Part shown: one piece after another, positions 1 through 10,605 of the stretch | How positions within the stretch are numbered: position 1 is the first letter of the stretch | Layout: each line of letters begins with the position of its first letter | NCBI GenBank assembly: GCA_911728435.2 | Contig: OU452200.1 | Span: 32,627,715 to 32,691,714, forward strand | Direction: 5' to 3' | Origin: Apoderus coryli | Taxonomy: Eukaryota > Arthropoda > Insecta > Coleoptera > Attelabidae | Length of the DNA stretch: 64,000 nt | Program-made: the position numbers and the translations under genes | The notes under the pieces: model-generated | What the model saw: the letters and a program-made list of their open reading frames with translations, nothing else | What the model was told of the DNA's origin: nothing | Databases searched by the model: none

Positions 1-132
1 GAAACAGTGATTTCACGAATATTTTCCGTGTCCATGTAAACCACTTCCATATCATCCGTACTACTCGCAATAGTATTTTGTGACAAAACATGGTTGGTAG
101 AACTTTTATTCTCAGCAATTTCATGGAGGATT
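1..132 (-). CDS. Probable downstream coding exon of the THAP gene, cut by the window edge
   Basis: Reading leftwards from a splice-acceptor-like sequence (AATTATAG, exon from about 132 down), one frame stays open to the window edge for about 43 codons. It encodes a polar, acidic stretch rich in Ser, Asn, Thr, Asp and Glu, including MEVVYMDTENIREITV. That composition is typical of the linker that follows a THAP domain. The phase does not match the best donor of the THAP exon at 300; a second AG about 20 bases further in would restore phase 0. Which acceptor is used, and whether this belongs to the same gene, are inferences. It could also be a chance open frame. Confidence 0.4.
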
Positions 133-279
133 CTATAATTAAGTATAGTTTAACAACAGAATTCAAACGAACTTTGTATACCTACACAACGTAGGAAATA
201 TATTCTTGACATACATATCATGCATTTTTGACTGACTGCTTTTAAGTAAACAGTGTCTTGATATCAAACGATTAAGAAT

Positions 280-471
280 TTAACTTCCACTCTCATTTAC
301 ATAATCTCTTCTTTTCAACAAAAGTTTGGGAACTGCATCGGGTACGAGGGTGATCCTCTTGCCGTCTTCTCTACAAATGATATCTTCTGCAGCGAAATGC
401 TTACTGCATATGACATTCCCATCACATACATTTTCTGTACTAGGATCCCAATGCCCGCATCCAAACATCAT
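280..471 (-). CDS. THAP zinc-finger domain exon (C-terminal half of the domain)
   Basis: The encoded peptide carries the second half of a C2CH THAP domain: a Trp followed by NVCDGNVICSKHF, then ITLVPDAVPKLL, matching the family pattern ICSKHF...L...AVP with the zinc-ligand Cys-x2-His and the AVPxxF/L box. THAP domains bind DNA and occur in transcription factors and P-element-derived proteins. The N-terminal Cys pair is missing, so an upstream exon should lie at higher coordinates; I could not find it. An in-frame TGA lies just upstream of the two Met codons, so the exon probably starts at an internal acceptor near 440-475. The frame ends in TAA at 280-282, but GTAAATGAG at 300-292 is a good donor, so the exon may end at about 301 and continue at 1-132. 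The product could be a host gene or a domesticated/remnant transposase. Confidence 0.6.
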   Translation of the reverse strand: MMFGCGHWDPSTENVCDGNVICSKHFAAEDIICREDGKRITLVPDAVPKLLLKRRDYVNESGS

Positions 472-1221
472 GTCTTTTTTTTGTCAAGCTAAAAATGAGT
501 ATCATGTCAATGGTATCATATTGACTCAAACTGAGACTGTTAGAAACCCGAAACAGTAACTTACTGAAAATATTTAATACCAGGAATGATACTTTCATTT
601 TTACACCACAACACTATACACCTCATTGTTTGTTAAATAAACAAACTACCAAACCAAAATAACAAATATTAAAAACAATTTTAATCACAAATAGGTATAT
701 CTATCAACAATTAAAATATACCACGCATAAACCCATAATTCAATTATAAAACCTATCTGAATTGTTGTGAAGCCGACTCTGACAGATATTCCCACTACGA
801 GAAATGTCATTTGCGAAAATAGACGCTGTTGCGAAATCTCCTAAATTTAATAAGATTTGGAAAAAAATGTTTCGTTCATATTGCTGAAAACTAAACAGTA
901 TTACAATTTTACCGATAACATTGAATTATTTGATTTTGTCAAGCAGTTTCGTATGACGCAACATATGGATTTATTTATAAAACAGATATGTCGCATAAAT
1001 TCTGTAAGGCGAACGACAAAATAGTTTTAAATATGGCAGCTCTGTACTGAAAATAAGTGACTGAGGAGCATGCGTAGTTCGAGAAAACTCTGCATACCCG
1101 TTACACTTTTTGGTATTCGGCTGGATTTAATTAGCATTCTAGAGTACATATATAATATAAGATTTCTATGGAGTTAACGAACTACCACATCTTCAAAATA
1201 TTGAAACTGAAGAAATCATAG
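472..1221. other. No recognisable gene
   Basis: AT-rich sequence upstream of the THAP exon. No coding similarity or repeat was recognised. The missing first THAP exon would be expected in or beyond this stretch, but I saw no Cys-x2-4-Cys coding segment. Confidence 0.4.
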
Positions 1222-1317
1222 TGAATTTAGTTTTAGCGGCTCCGAAAATACGCACTAGAAGAATATCAACTCAATTGGCATTACCTCAAACAACTGTTTG
1301 GAGAGTATTAAATCCTG
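1222..1317 (+). pseudogene. Transposase helix-turn-helix fragment (Tc1/mariner superfamily)
   Basis: One plus-strand frame reads APKIRTRRISTQLALPQTTV followed by WRVLN, the second helix-turn-helix of IS630-Tc1-mariner transposases (consensus like P.iStRriA..LgvsqttVwRvL). The similarity stops at about 1317 and the frame then meets stops, so this is a short isolated relic. It resembles the family whose C-terminus lies at 11.4-11.7 kb, but that link is an inference. Confidence 0.6.
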
Positions 1318-1394
1318 TATCCCTATGATGATAGGGAAGATGTTCAAGATGTCCAGGCCCTACATCTTGGAGACCATGAAAGGTGCCTACTATT

Positions 1395-1467
1395 TTACAA
1401 TGTACTGCATTTCCAAATTATGATTGAACATATAATAAAGACATTTAACAACAGTCGTAGAAAAACT
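1395..1467 (+). mobile_element. End fragment of the CTACGACTG-TIR element
   Basis: About 70 bases match the right end of the element at 35105-36420 and, inverted, the left end of the copy at 49411-49888: TACAATGTACTGCATTTCC, TGATTGAACATATAATA and the terminal ACAGTCGTAGAAAAA. Only this end is present. Confidence 0.7.
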
Positions 1468-1561
1468 TCTTTTCTCTTCTTACTTGAGACATATTATGTG
1501 ATAATAAAAATAATAATTGTTTTTTGTTTTTTTTTTTTTTTTTACAAAATAAACCGTATTA

Positions 1562-1660
1562 ACGAGGAGTGAAAATGATAGGAATAAAATACGTCTACTC
1601 CACAATACCTACATACTTCATATAATTGAAAAATCTCCTCATCATTGGTGATATCACCAT
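1562..1660 (-). other. Degenerate relative of the 35-kb ribozyme-like fold-back
   Basis: GAGGAGTGAAAATGATAGG and TACGTCTACTCCACAA match 35324-35372. The segment ends in CTCATCATTGGTG, corresponding to the CATCATCAGTG (inverted CTGATGATG) box. The GTTTCGG part (inverted CCGAAAC) is lost, so no ribozyme fold is possible here. Confidence 0.5.
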
Positions 1661-1854
1661 TTAGAAAACATTGGATACTGAACATTTTGTATGTTGTATG
1701 ATAAAATTATTAAGTCTGGAAACAATATTAGTATAATTAAAATACACACAGCATCAAACCAATCACTTACCGCATTATGGAAAAAAAGGGGAATTTTGAT
1801 TTAAAACAAAAATATTTTTCTAAAACATAGGTATAAAATCTTTAAGAGATATTA

Positions 1855-2389
1855 GGGAGTTAAGGCAAAGCCAGTGACGTATACGTAAACGTATCTTTTG
1901 ACGTCTAGGCATGCGCTCTTTAAATTTATGATACGTTTAACGATACGAAGGTCGTAAACATATGTACCTCTACGCGTATCGTATACTTAAACCTTAAACG
2001 TATTGAACCGATTGTTGTCGGAATTACATGAACTTGTACGAATATCTAGAATAGAACATTAAAAACTCAATCTAAATTGAAAATTAAGCTAAGCTATTTT
2101 GTAGTAGTTTATTTTGCAACAATTATAAACATTTTTCTGTTATTGTTTATAGATATACATAATAATGATAAAAAAACAATAATATTAACAACATAGTAAA
2201 TGGAAGTAGAAAAATCTAAAATAGTCTTTTTCTCAAGTAAAGTGTTATCTCTACCTTCCGCATATACGATACGTATTGGATGGCACCTTAACTCTATTTT
2301 GAATGACTGCTTATCTAGTGTAAACATAACCACAATCTCACGTTTACGTATGGAGATACGTATACGTCCTTGGTTTTGCCTTAACTCCC
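1855..2389. mobile_element. 535-bp MITE with ~30-bp TIRs and TA target duplication
   Basis: The left end GGGAGTTAAGGCAAAGCCA continuing into GACGTATACGTA is repeated inverted at the right end as GGGAGTTAAGGCAAAACCA with GACGTATACGTA. TA dinucleotides flank both ends (1853-1854 and 2390-2391). The interior has many near-palindromic CGTATACGTA/ACGATACG words. No transposase is encoded, so it would have moved with a transposase supplied in trans. Confidence 0.75.
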
Positions 2390-2391
2390 TA

Positions 2392-3782
2392 TTGAATGAC
2401 TTATTATTAGTTATTAGTTTTTATCGTTAATGCGTTAAATATTAGGATATTTAAATTTTTTGAAAATATGTTTCAATTGATTTAAAAAAAAATAATTGTT
2501 TCGCTAGCAAGCTGAGGAGAAGAAAGAAGAATTCACAAATTAGTAACTTACGAATTTCAGATTCTTCAATTAGTTAGTCTGCGTATTTTGTGCGCCCCCA
2601 GGGTATGAACCCACGTTCCGTATTTCGAAAATTGACTTCGAGAACTGCTTCAGGATGTATGCCGGAGCCTGCGGAGCTTAAAAATATGTTTTATTTTTTG
2701 AGTTTGAATATCATTTACTAGCAAATTAAGCGACTTGGTACTAGGATAAGTTTATTTTAATCAATTTACTTTGATCTCAGCCATCTGTCGATTTAGCGAT
2801 TGTGAATTGGGTAATAGGCGTTATCCTTCAACGAGAAATATACGCAATTGTCCCTCACCTGTCTGTCAAACATGTTATTCCTTTTACAAATGCAATAATT
2901 TAGGTGAGCGGTAGGTGACAAGACCAGAAGATCTGAGTTTGTAGAGGCATAACGGCAATTATGGCTTATTATTAGTGAAAATTGAAAATATTAATGACAA
3001 TATTATGTAATTAAGTACATGTTAATTTTTAATATCACAGTGAGGTTATTTTTTGTCTTATATAAGGAAAAAATCCAAAGACCTTACCTATATCTAATCA
3101 TTAAAGTTAATTAAGAATAACTGCTAATTACAAATAATATCTTTGACTCATTAGATTTTTTTATAAATATAGCCAGAAGGTAGCCAATTAAATTTGAATG
3201 ACATACAAATAAATATATTATTAATTATTGTATCTACAAATCACGTAGAGAAAAAATTACTAATCAAGTATGTATGCATATTGTTAATAACTATGATTTT
3301 TTCGAATACACTTGAATGTATTACAATCTAGTAGATACCTTTAAAGATTTTAATTTTGTTAATTAAAAGTATTTCTTAGTTCCTGGGTGTACCTAATATG
3401 TTAAGTATGTGCAGCCTTGTTCAAGGTGAAGTTCTTTCTTATTACTTACAAGTTCTAGGCCACATGCCACAAGATTTAAATGTGCATAATAGTATTTTTC
3501 ATTTTATTTGAAATTAGGTACGAGTAGGTAATTGAAAAGAATTTTTAAATTTTTCTTTAGAGATTAATTTGAAGAGTTTTTCTAATCACTTGAGATAGAC
3601 AATAGAGGTCTGGTGTTGTCGATTATGGTTTAACTCAAATTTAGTGAGAATGCTTAAAGTACGCAGTGTAGGAGATTTCGTAACTTCCGCTATCGATAAT
3701 ATATGAGATCATTCACGACAAACATAAAATAGGAAGTAAGTATCTAGCTGTTTTTTCTTGTTTGTTACAAATTTATAAACTA
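2392..3782. other. AT-rich intergenic DNA, nothing recognised
   Basis: No coding frame, hairpin of note or repeat family was recognised here. Confidence 0.4.
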
Positions 3783-4062
3783 AGGGACGGTCCATATAGA
3801 TACTAAAGGATGCTCAATTCTCGAGTTCAGATGTCAACGGAAGTAGCACCTACCACTGCTGTGAACGAGGTGACGCTCTCACAGAGAACACGATTATGGC
3901 AAAGTCACCTAGTAATACAGATGCTATAACTCGTGGACTAAGTTATCCCCTCGGGGAAAACACCGTATCCAAAAAGTTATGCTGCCATAATAGGTAAGTA
4001 GGTAGGTAGGTTCAAAATGCACTGGACCATCAACTGCGAGGGTCTGTTGTGCTCATACCTAT
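3783..4062 (-). mobile_element. 3' untranslated region of a non-LTR retrotransposon
   Basis: This lies directly downstream (minus strand) of the retrotransposon coding tail at 4063-4290. It contains a CCTA-type simple repeat (plus-strand TAGGTAAGTAGGTAGGTAGG) next to a TGGTCCAGTGCATTTTGAA segment, an arrangement common in insect R1/jockey-like 3' UTRs. The exact element end is uncertain. Confidence 0.5.
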
Positions 4063-4290
4063 TTATGTTTCACCCAGCAGCTCAATCTTCTTAATGAAGC
4101 CGATTATTTTGCTGGATGAGCTTTCTTTTAGACTCGCTGCTAGAAAGATTACTTCACCAAATATTGCTAATCTAGTTCTAGCTACAGCTGGACAAGAACA
4201 TATTAAATGTTCCGCCGTATCATCATCCTCCAGGCACAATCGGCACTCGGAATTTCTCAGGAGATCCAACCTCGAGAGTTGATGATTCAA
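4063..4290 (-). pseudogene. Non-LTR retrotransposon ORF2 C-terminal tail
   Basis: The peptide contains CRLCLEDDDTAEHLICSCPA followed by VARTRLAIFGE, the Cys-x2-Cys-x8-His-x3-Cys cluster and 'HLxCxCPAxxxxR' box that follow RNase H or reverse transcriptase domains in insect R1/jockey-like elements. Only the last ~75 residues remain, 5'-truncated as usual for target-primed retrotransposition. Upstream on the minus strand (4292-4315) an (ATT)n stretch and GATAAAGC look like the 3' tail of a second retrotransposon joined to it. A diverged relative lies on the plus strand at 56372-56498. Confidence 0.75.
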
Positions 4291-4969
4291 ACGAGAATAA
4301 TAATAATAATGCTTTATCGCTCAACAGTATTACCATTTACAGAGCAATAATATCTTAAATAAATCATTTGTATACACATGCATAATCAAACATTTGACCA
4401 GTATGCTGTCATTCTAGGTCCTATCTGCATTTTTCAACATTTTTAATTCGCCGCCCAAATTCTGGAAAGTATAACACATTAATTAATTAATTTAGTAACA
4501 CAAACAAAGAATATATATTACTAGTATATATCAACTCAAAATCAACGAACCAATAACAGTCTAATTGCTGAAATAGTGGATATGGGAAACATTACCACAC
4601 ACGAAACTATGACCATTATCGAATTGGTGTATGGGCATTTTTTTCTATTCTATACTGATTTTGATTGTCAGATATGTACCGCGTGTACAGCTAAGAAAGG
4701 ACGCCGACGCCGACAGTGGGGTATTTGCCTAATTTAGCGCGCCAAAATTCAATTTTGTAAATTTGTTAGAAATGTAGGTACGTATCATAAAGCCAGATAG
4801 ACAAAGAACCATAAAATATTCTTTTTGGACCTCTGCTATTACCTGTAGGTGCATAGGGTTAGTGTATATCTGACTATTTATATAAAAGAATGTGTTAGTA
4901 TTTCGTTATATAAAGTGTGTTTTTGTGTGATATTTTTTTTGTATTTGGACATTGTTTTAAACAGAATTT

Positions 4970-6002
4970 ATGATGGAATCTAGTCTTTTGGGTAAGTTAT
5001 GTTATATATAGTACATAAGTACACTTGTATTTACTTTTCTTTTGTTAATAATCATATTTGACAAAAATAGTGATTTTATTTCTTACTTTTTATAAGGAAC
5101 TAAAAAAACCGTAAGAAATTTGTTATATCTCCGTGCGAGTCCGAGCTATAATTTTTACTTTAGAGTGAAGTATAGTTATTCTGCTTTCAAGCTCAATGAA
5201 ATTCTCATCCGGTTTTGTCCGGTTTTTTAGTGAATTAGACATTCTAATAATACCCTGCGTCCAAGACATCATCACTATTTTTATGCACTGTGTTCGAAAT
5301 ACATAATTAAAAAACTATTTTAATACAAAAATAAAGGTTTCCAAATTTTTTTGTCTCCTGGGATTTAATATTCTTTAAAAACCTAAAGTTGAAACTTCTG
5401 TAATAATAATAATACCGAATCAATAAAAATGTTGGATATTTTTATTGCAAATATTCCTTTAAAATAAAAAAAATGTTTCAACGTTTCGAACAGATTGTAA
5501 CATCATCAATATATTATCTTTTTTTATAGGCCCATCACCTGTGACTCTAATCACTAAAAGGGAGTTATTCAACATTATGCGAGAACAAACTGATATGGAT
5601 AAGCACGATTTTATTCTTCATCATCTGCAAAATCGATTCCATTATTCCGCAGAAGATATGAAAGACGTTAAAATAAAATTTTCTTATTTAAAATCCTAGA
5701 TGAAAAGCAAATGGACAGCTGATCACTATAACGCAAAGACGTTTTTGGATAAAAATAAAAATTGGCTTGCAGGTACGGTAGAACTACCCAAACTACCAAA
5801 GCAGGCTGCAGGTCGTCCAATAAAAGCATTTGAGCTTGCAAGTGATCGCACTAAGTTGCAAAAAACAGAACAGTTAAGAAGCAATGTAAGTTGCAGTGAG
5901 ATTTTATTTGCTACACACAGTCAGCTACAGTCTACAGGAAAAAGATATGCCGCACAGGTTTTAAAAAATATTGCTAACACTCCCACCCGTGCAAAAAAAT
6001 AG
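4970..6002 (+). pseudogene. Two-exon gene of an uncharacterised family, one in-frame stop
   Basis: Exon 1 (4970-4991) encodes MMESSLL and ends at GTAAGT; exon 2 starts at 5530 after TTTTTTATAG. The join makes a Gly codon and continues in frame for 55 codons to TAG at 5697-5699; the same frame then runs 100 codons to TAG at 6000-6002. The product would be about 164 residues but for that TAG. The C-terminal part has the pattern GRPIKAFELASDRTKLQKTE ... QLRSN ... NTPTRAKK, which I recognise as a block in uncharacterised proteins scattered over insects and cnidarians; its function is unknown. A TATATAAAG box lies at about 4912. Being centred in a TIR element suggests element-borne cargo or an accessory protein. 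Alternatives are a host gene captured by the element, or stop readthrough. Confidence 0.6.
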
Positions 6003-6607
6003 TAATAATCTTACACAACATAATCGAAGGAAGAAGAAGATAAAGGCCAAATAACTCCCCTAGTGGCTCTGGTTATGTTTGCATATTTATTGTTTTAGAA
6101 CTAAGCTAGTTGTATGTTGGTGTCAGAATTGGAACACCCTGTATATGGATAAATTTCTTTCAAAAAACGTAACTAATTTTCACTTAATAGCTTTCCCCTA
6201 GAATTTTTCTAAAGTGGTGAAAATGTTTGGTACACCTGTGGCGACCATCATTGTTCTTGTGCCACACTGTATATATAGTTTAATTTAGACTGCTGGTACT
6301 ATGGCGACCATTTATCTTGTGCCACACTGTATACATATTTTAAGTTTAGTAATGATTGTAAATAATGTACTGCAATATACGAAATGCATATTAAGTTCTG
6401 TAATTAAATATTTAATTTTGTAAATACCGTAACTAGTGTTTTAATCAAGTTACATACACCAAACACCCCAAATTACCAAACACCCTGTTTGTTTTTTTTT
6501 AATACTCTATTTGACCCATATTTTTGATCATTATAAAACTATTTTGTATTTAATATTTTCTCGTATATGTTTTCTTGTTATATTTGCCAAGGACACCCTG
6601 TATATTC

Positions 6608-6782
6608 CTTTTTTTTCCTTTTCTTGGGATGAGGTTCACAAATTTAAAAAAAGAATATTTTTTTTGAAACTATTTTTTTAATGGTTTCATGTCATTATTT
6701 TTAAACCATTAAAAAAATAGTTTAAAAAAAAATATTCTTTTTTTAAATTTGTGAACCTCATCCTAAGAAAAGGAAAAAAAAA
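6608..6782. repeat. 80-bp-armed hairpin inside the 4.7-7.4 kb element
   Basis: The left arm (6608-6687) and right arm (6703-6782) are near-perfect inverses around a 15-base loop. The arms contain TTTCTTGGGATGAGGTTCAC and its inverse. The CCTCATCCCAAGAA word recurs at the end of the fold-back at 42.6-43.0 kb. Confidence 0.85.
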
Positions 6783-7499
6783 GAAATTGAAGATCAAGGT
6801 TCCAGAATAATAAATAAGAAAAAAAACCCTGTATATTTAGGTTGTGTAAGAAAACTCTTTCCATCTAGTGAATCCTAATAGTACTATTCCATTTGAATTT
6901 TCTAAGAGAATTGACAAAATCAGAAACATTGTTTTATAGCTCCATCTAGCGGCTATATACTTATAAAAAATAAATAAAATACTCCCACACATTACCTTTA
7001 TAGTGAGCCTAATTTTATTAAAATCGGGCCATCCATAAGAAAGTTAGATAACTTTTTACAAACCAACATTCTCCGGCTCCTCCTCCATTTATTTAAGAAG
7101 ATAGGGGAAAAAAGGTTTATATGAAAAAAGTTTTAGAATTGTAGTTAGATCATTCTCATTAAGTTTAACACTTATGTAATATTAGTATATTTTTGAGTAA
7201 ACAGTGTTTTTCAATTTAGAGTTAAATTTACGCCCTCTAGCGGACATTTTAGGGAAATAAAAATATTTTCCAGCGATTTTCCTTGTCCGCTTTTACTAAA
7301 AAAATATTCCTAAAACCGTAACATGATTAGTTTTCGATATAGAGCTGGCGTCCTTTCTTATCTGTACACCCGGTACTATGGTTGAACCTGTTTCCCTAAT
7401 AATATCCCTATAATTATTGTTTGTCACACATACTATTTTCCACATTCACAAGGAATGATGTAGACAACATGGTGCTAGGCTACAAAATTGCTAAACGCA

Positions 7500-7600
7500 T
7501 AAATCAAAACTGACGTGCCTTGGATTTTCTTTTAAAAATGTATCATTTTGAAAATTATCGGTCGTTCCGTTGCTTTACGGACACCCTGTATATACGAACG
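7500..7600. repeat. Dispersed repeat ending in ACGGACACCCTGTATA, copy 1
   Basis: About 60 bases including CGTTCCGTTGCTTTACGGAC and ACCCTGTATA recur at 9415-9477 (CGTTCCGTTACTTTACGGAC, ACTCTGTATA). The two copies bracket mariner copy 1 in the same orientation. They look like one end of an older transposon into which the mariner inserted, or like two solo ends. Confidence 0.65.
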
Positions 7601-7974
7601 AATCAGCTTAAATTTGTTTTTCAATAATACAAACTCAAAATTTCAATACATACTAAATTATTCGGATTACTTTTTTCTGCATCAATATTTAGTTTAATTG
7701 AATTATCTGTTGGTGAGGTCGGGGACATTTTTTTTTATTTAAATTTATTTGTTTTAATTAAAGCGCATTTAAGCGGAAAACCGCTAAGTATCAAAGAAGG
7801 ATCGATACTTTTTTATTATTCAGAAAAATACGCGACACGAATCACATAATGTCTATACCGTAACGCTGTAGATCTTTAACATTGACATAATTGAAAATTA
7901 TTGTATAAAGGATATTAATGATTAAGCTATAGTAAATTCTTCGTTTTTTAAGATAACATAAACTCCTGATGATA

Positions 7975-9210
7975 CGAGGGTTGCCTTTTGTATTTCGAGA
8001 TTAGAGAACAAAAACAAATATTAATCATCGAAAATCACTTTATTGTTTTTCAAAATATTCCCCATGAAGATCTATACACTTTTGCATGCGTTTGAACCAA
8101 TTGTCGAAGCACTTTTGCCACTCTGATTGAGGTATCTCCAAAACATGCATTCTGAATGCAGCAACCGCTTCTTCAGGTGTCGAAAAACGTTGACCTCTCA
8201 GTTTGTTTTTTACGTACGGGAATAAAAAGAAGTCATTCGGTGCCAAGTCAAGACTATATGGGGGATGACTCATCAAACCGATGTTTTGGGTGCTTAAAAA
8301 TACAGTTGTTTGAGCCGATGTGTGAGAGCGCCCATAGTCATGGTGAAGAGTAATCCGTCTTCGGCGGTTGGTTTTCCTTGGAAGACAACTGGCAAACAAA
8401 TGGTTGTGTACCACTCGGAATTGACTGTTCTGCGTTGTTCTAGTGGTACGGTTGCGACATGTCCAGTTTTTCCGACAAAACAGGCGACCATTTGCTTGGA
8501 AGTGCTTCGTGCGTGAACAACTTTTGTTGGATTTGGCTCATCTTGAAACTCCCATACAGTCGACTGCTGTTTACTTTCAGGCTCATACGCGTAAATCCAC
8601 GATCCATCACCTGTCACGATGTCATAGACGTGTTTCGAGGCACCGCGATCGTATTTTTTGAAAATTTCTTTCGACCAATCGACACGAGCCTTTTTTTGAG
8701 CGATTGACAAGTTGTGCAATATTTATTGTATGCTGGTCCCACTAATGCCTAAGGTTGTCTCAATCTCTTGATAGGTCACATGACGATCTTGCAATATCAG
8801 TTCGCGCACAGCATCAATGGTTTTCGGAACAACAACTGATTTTGGATGACCTTCACGAAATTCGTCTTGGAATGAACTACGACCACGATTGAATTCACCA
8901 TACCATCGATAAACGCTGCTCCTTGATGGAACTTCTTCGCCAAAAATTGAATTAAGTTCATCTATGAACTGTTGCTGAGTTAATCCACGTCGAAAGTTGT
9001 AAAAAATAATCGCACGAAAATGTTCACGATTTAATTCCATTTTTGGGCCGAGATGAATCTTTTAAGTTACTCTAAACAACACAAATAGCGCTCGTATGTA
9101 CGTTCTGAGTACGTATAACCTCAAAAATGTCCAACTTTACGCTAGAGCTGTCAGTTGCCAGATTGCAACACCAGGGTTGCCAAATCCCGAAATATAAAAG
9201 GCAACCCTCG
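7975..9210 (-). mobile_element. mariner copy 1 (DD34D), 1236 bp
   Basis: The ends are CGAGGGTTGCCTTTTGTATT and, inverted, CGAGGGTTGCCTTTTATATT, each flanked by TA (7973-7974, 9211-9212), the normal mariner target duplication. The element is closely related to the copy at 18359-19617 on the other strand. Confidence 0.95.
8040..9040 (-). pseudogene. Broken mariner transposase (copy 1)
   Basis: The N-terminal frame (9040-8723) encodes the paired-like helix-turn-helix with GLTQQQFIDELNSIFGEE and VYRWYGEFNRGRSS. It stops after LGISGTSIQ because about 43 bases, spanning the end of the HTH and the linker, are deleted compared with copy 2. A second frame (8719 down) has the first catalytic Asp in VTGDGSWIY, with Gly replacing the usual Glu. 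A third frame (to 8040) has HHDYGRSHTS and SLDLAPNDFF, giving Asp-34-Asp, with Asn-to-Tyr and Ala-to-Gly changes beside the second Asp and Pro-to-Leu before DLAPND. The transposase would cut and paste its own TIRs; this copy cannot make a functional one. Confidence 0.95.
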
Positions 9211-9414
9211 TATTGGTCGGTTTGATTTCTTGCCATGGACATGACGCAACCTCATAAAACATTTTGATCACGGACGCCAAACATTCTTTGGTCTGGGCGC
9301 CATGGGTTTAATTGATGAGCATTTAATATGTTGTTCTGGTATTAATATTTTAAGGCAGCTTAGTGCAAAGAAAATAGCCTTTCCGAAAATCCAAAAATTA
9401 TTCGTTTCCCTCTT

Positions 9415-9477
9415 TTAAAAATGCACCATTCTGAAAATAAGCGCCCGTTCCGTTACTTTACGGACACTCTGTATACA
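9415..9477. repeat. Dispersed repeat ending in ACGGACACTCTGTATA, copy 2
   Basis: Homologous to 7540-7600 (see there), same orientation. Confidence 0.65.
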
Positions 9478-9479
9478 TT

Positions 9480-10555
9480 AAAAAACATTATGGGGTCTGC
9501 AAAATGTTAGTTTGATCACATATTTACTATAGTAGCATACATTTATTATAAAACATGGAATAAAGGCTACATGGTGATTACTAACTAAAGTATTAATCAA
9601 CTACAATTAAAATTAAATTAAAAAGAGCTGAAAAGTCTTTATGATCCTCGCTGACAGCTCATTCAACTATCCCACGCATTCGAAAAATGCTATACTTTCA
9701 ACACAATTGTTTAATAATAATTAATATATTAATTTAATTTATTTGCATATTAATATTATAAACTATTGAACTGTTACACAAATTGGTAATAATTGTCTAA
9801 TTATATTTAATAATAAAAGAACATTCGAAAATGAAATACCTAACTGAATTAAATTAAATCAATTTTGGACAGCATGAGATTTATAAATAATTGAATAAAA
9901 ATATAAACTTTTCTATTTGATTAAGCTCAACGATACAGAAACTATAATAGAGGTATCTAATAGAAGTTAATTAAGTATATTGAATAATAGTTTGTACGAT
10001 ACAGATTTGAAGACCAAATAGACATAACAAAAATAAATTCTATTGTACAGAACCCGGGGCCACCGGTACAACATTCTAAATCTTCTATAGTAGGTACTTT
10101 AGATAAGATTTGTAAGAAATTAAATTTACGAATTAAATAAATTTTATTATGGTTCAGAATTGCCTTACACAAAGGGTAGATTTGATATTAATTCATGGGG
10201 GATGGGGGAATAAGCGTGTACCTGTTGCTATTCACTACGAAAAACCAGAATAAATATGGTAGACGCAAAATTACCTTTTCAAAAATGTACAAGACGGTAA
10301 AAACATTTTTGCCTCCTAATTTTACTGTTGTAATAAAAGCAGCACGTTTCTGAGTACAATTTAAATAACTAAATTAGATTCGGGACAGGATTCATTTTTA
10401 TTTATTCATCTCGATTTGGATACACAAAAAATATATAAACATTATTTTGTAATCAAGAAAAAAGGGATCAGTAGGTAGGTAATTTAAACATTTTATACGG
10501 AAAAGGGAATTAAATAAATTAATTAAATAAACACGTCACGTCAAAATCTAAAACT
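9480..10555. other. AT-rich DNA, nothing recognised
   Basis: No coding frame or repeat family recognised. Confidence 0.4.
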
Positions 10556-10605
10556 ATAATAAATAAATAACTTTATTGTTCTCCTGTATAGAAATACATG
10601 AACAA
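10556..10605 (-). mobile_element. Likely LINE 3' end with (ATTT)n tail
   Basis: On the minus strand, GAGAACAATAAAGTTATTTA is followed by TTTATTA repeats, like the 3' terminus of an insect non-LTR retrotransposon. No coding part is attached. Confidence 0.35.

Larger units (their letters stand above)
4679..7373 (+). mobile_element. 2.7-kb TIR transposon carrying a spliced gene of unknown family
   Basis: The left terminus CCGCGTGTACAGCTAAGAAA plus GGACGCC and the inverted right terminus CCGGGTGTACAGATAAGAAA plus GGACGCC agree at 25 of 27 positions, and TA flanks both (4677-4678, 7374-7375). Inside are one two-exon gene (4970-6002, below), two copies of a TGTGCCACACTGTATA segment (about 6260 and 6320), an 80-bp-armed hairpin (6608-6782) and several ACCCTGTATA motifs. 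No DDE transposase was recognised, so either the internal gene product drives movement, or the element is non-autonomous. Confidence 0.7.

Noticed and set aside
2590..2620. B-box-like GGGTTCATACCC on the minus strand
   Set aside because: No A box at the expected distance upstream, so no tRNA or SINE can be supported.
5460..5520. ACGTTTCG...CATCATCA box in the intron of the 4.97-kb gene, minus strand, as another hammerhead-like motif
   Set aside because: Helix II does not pair and the core starts with T; too weak to list as a member.
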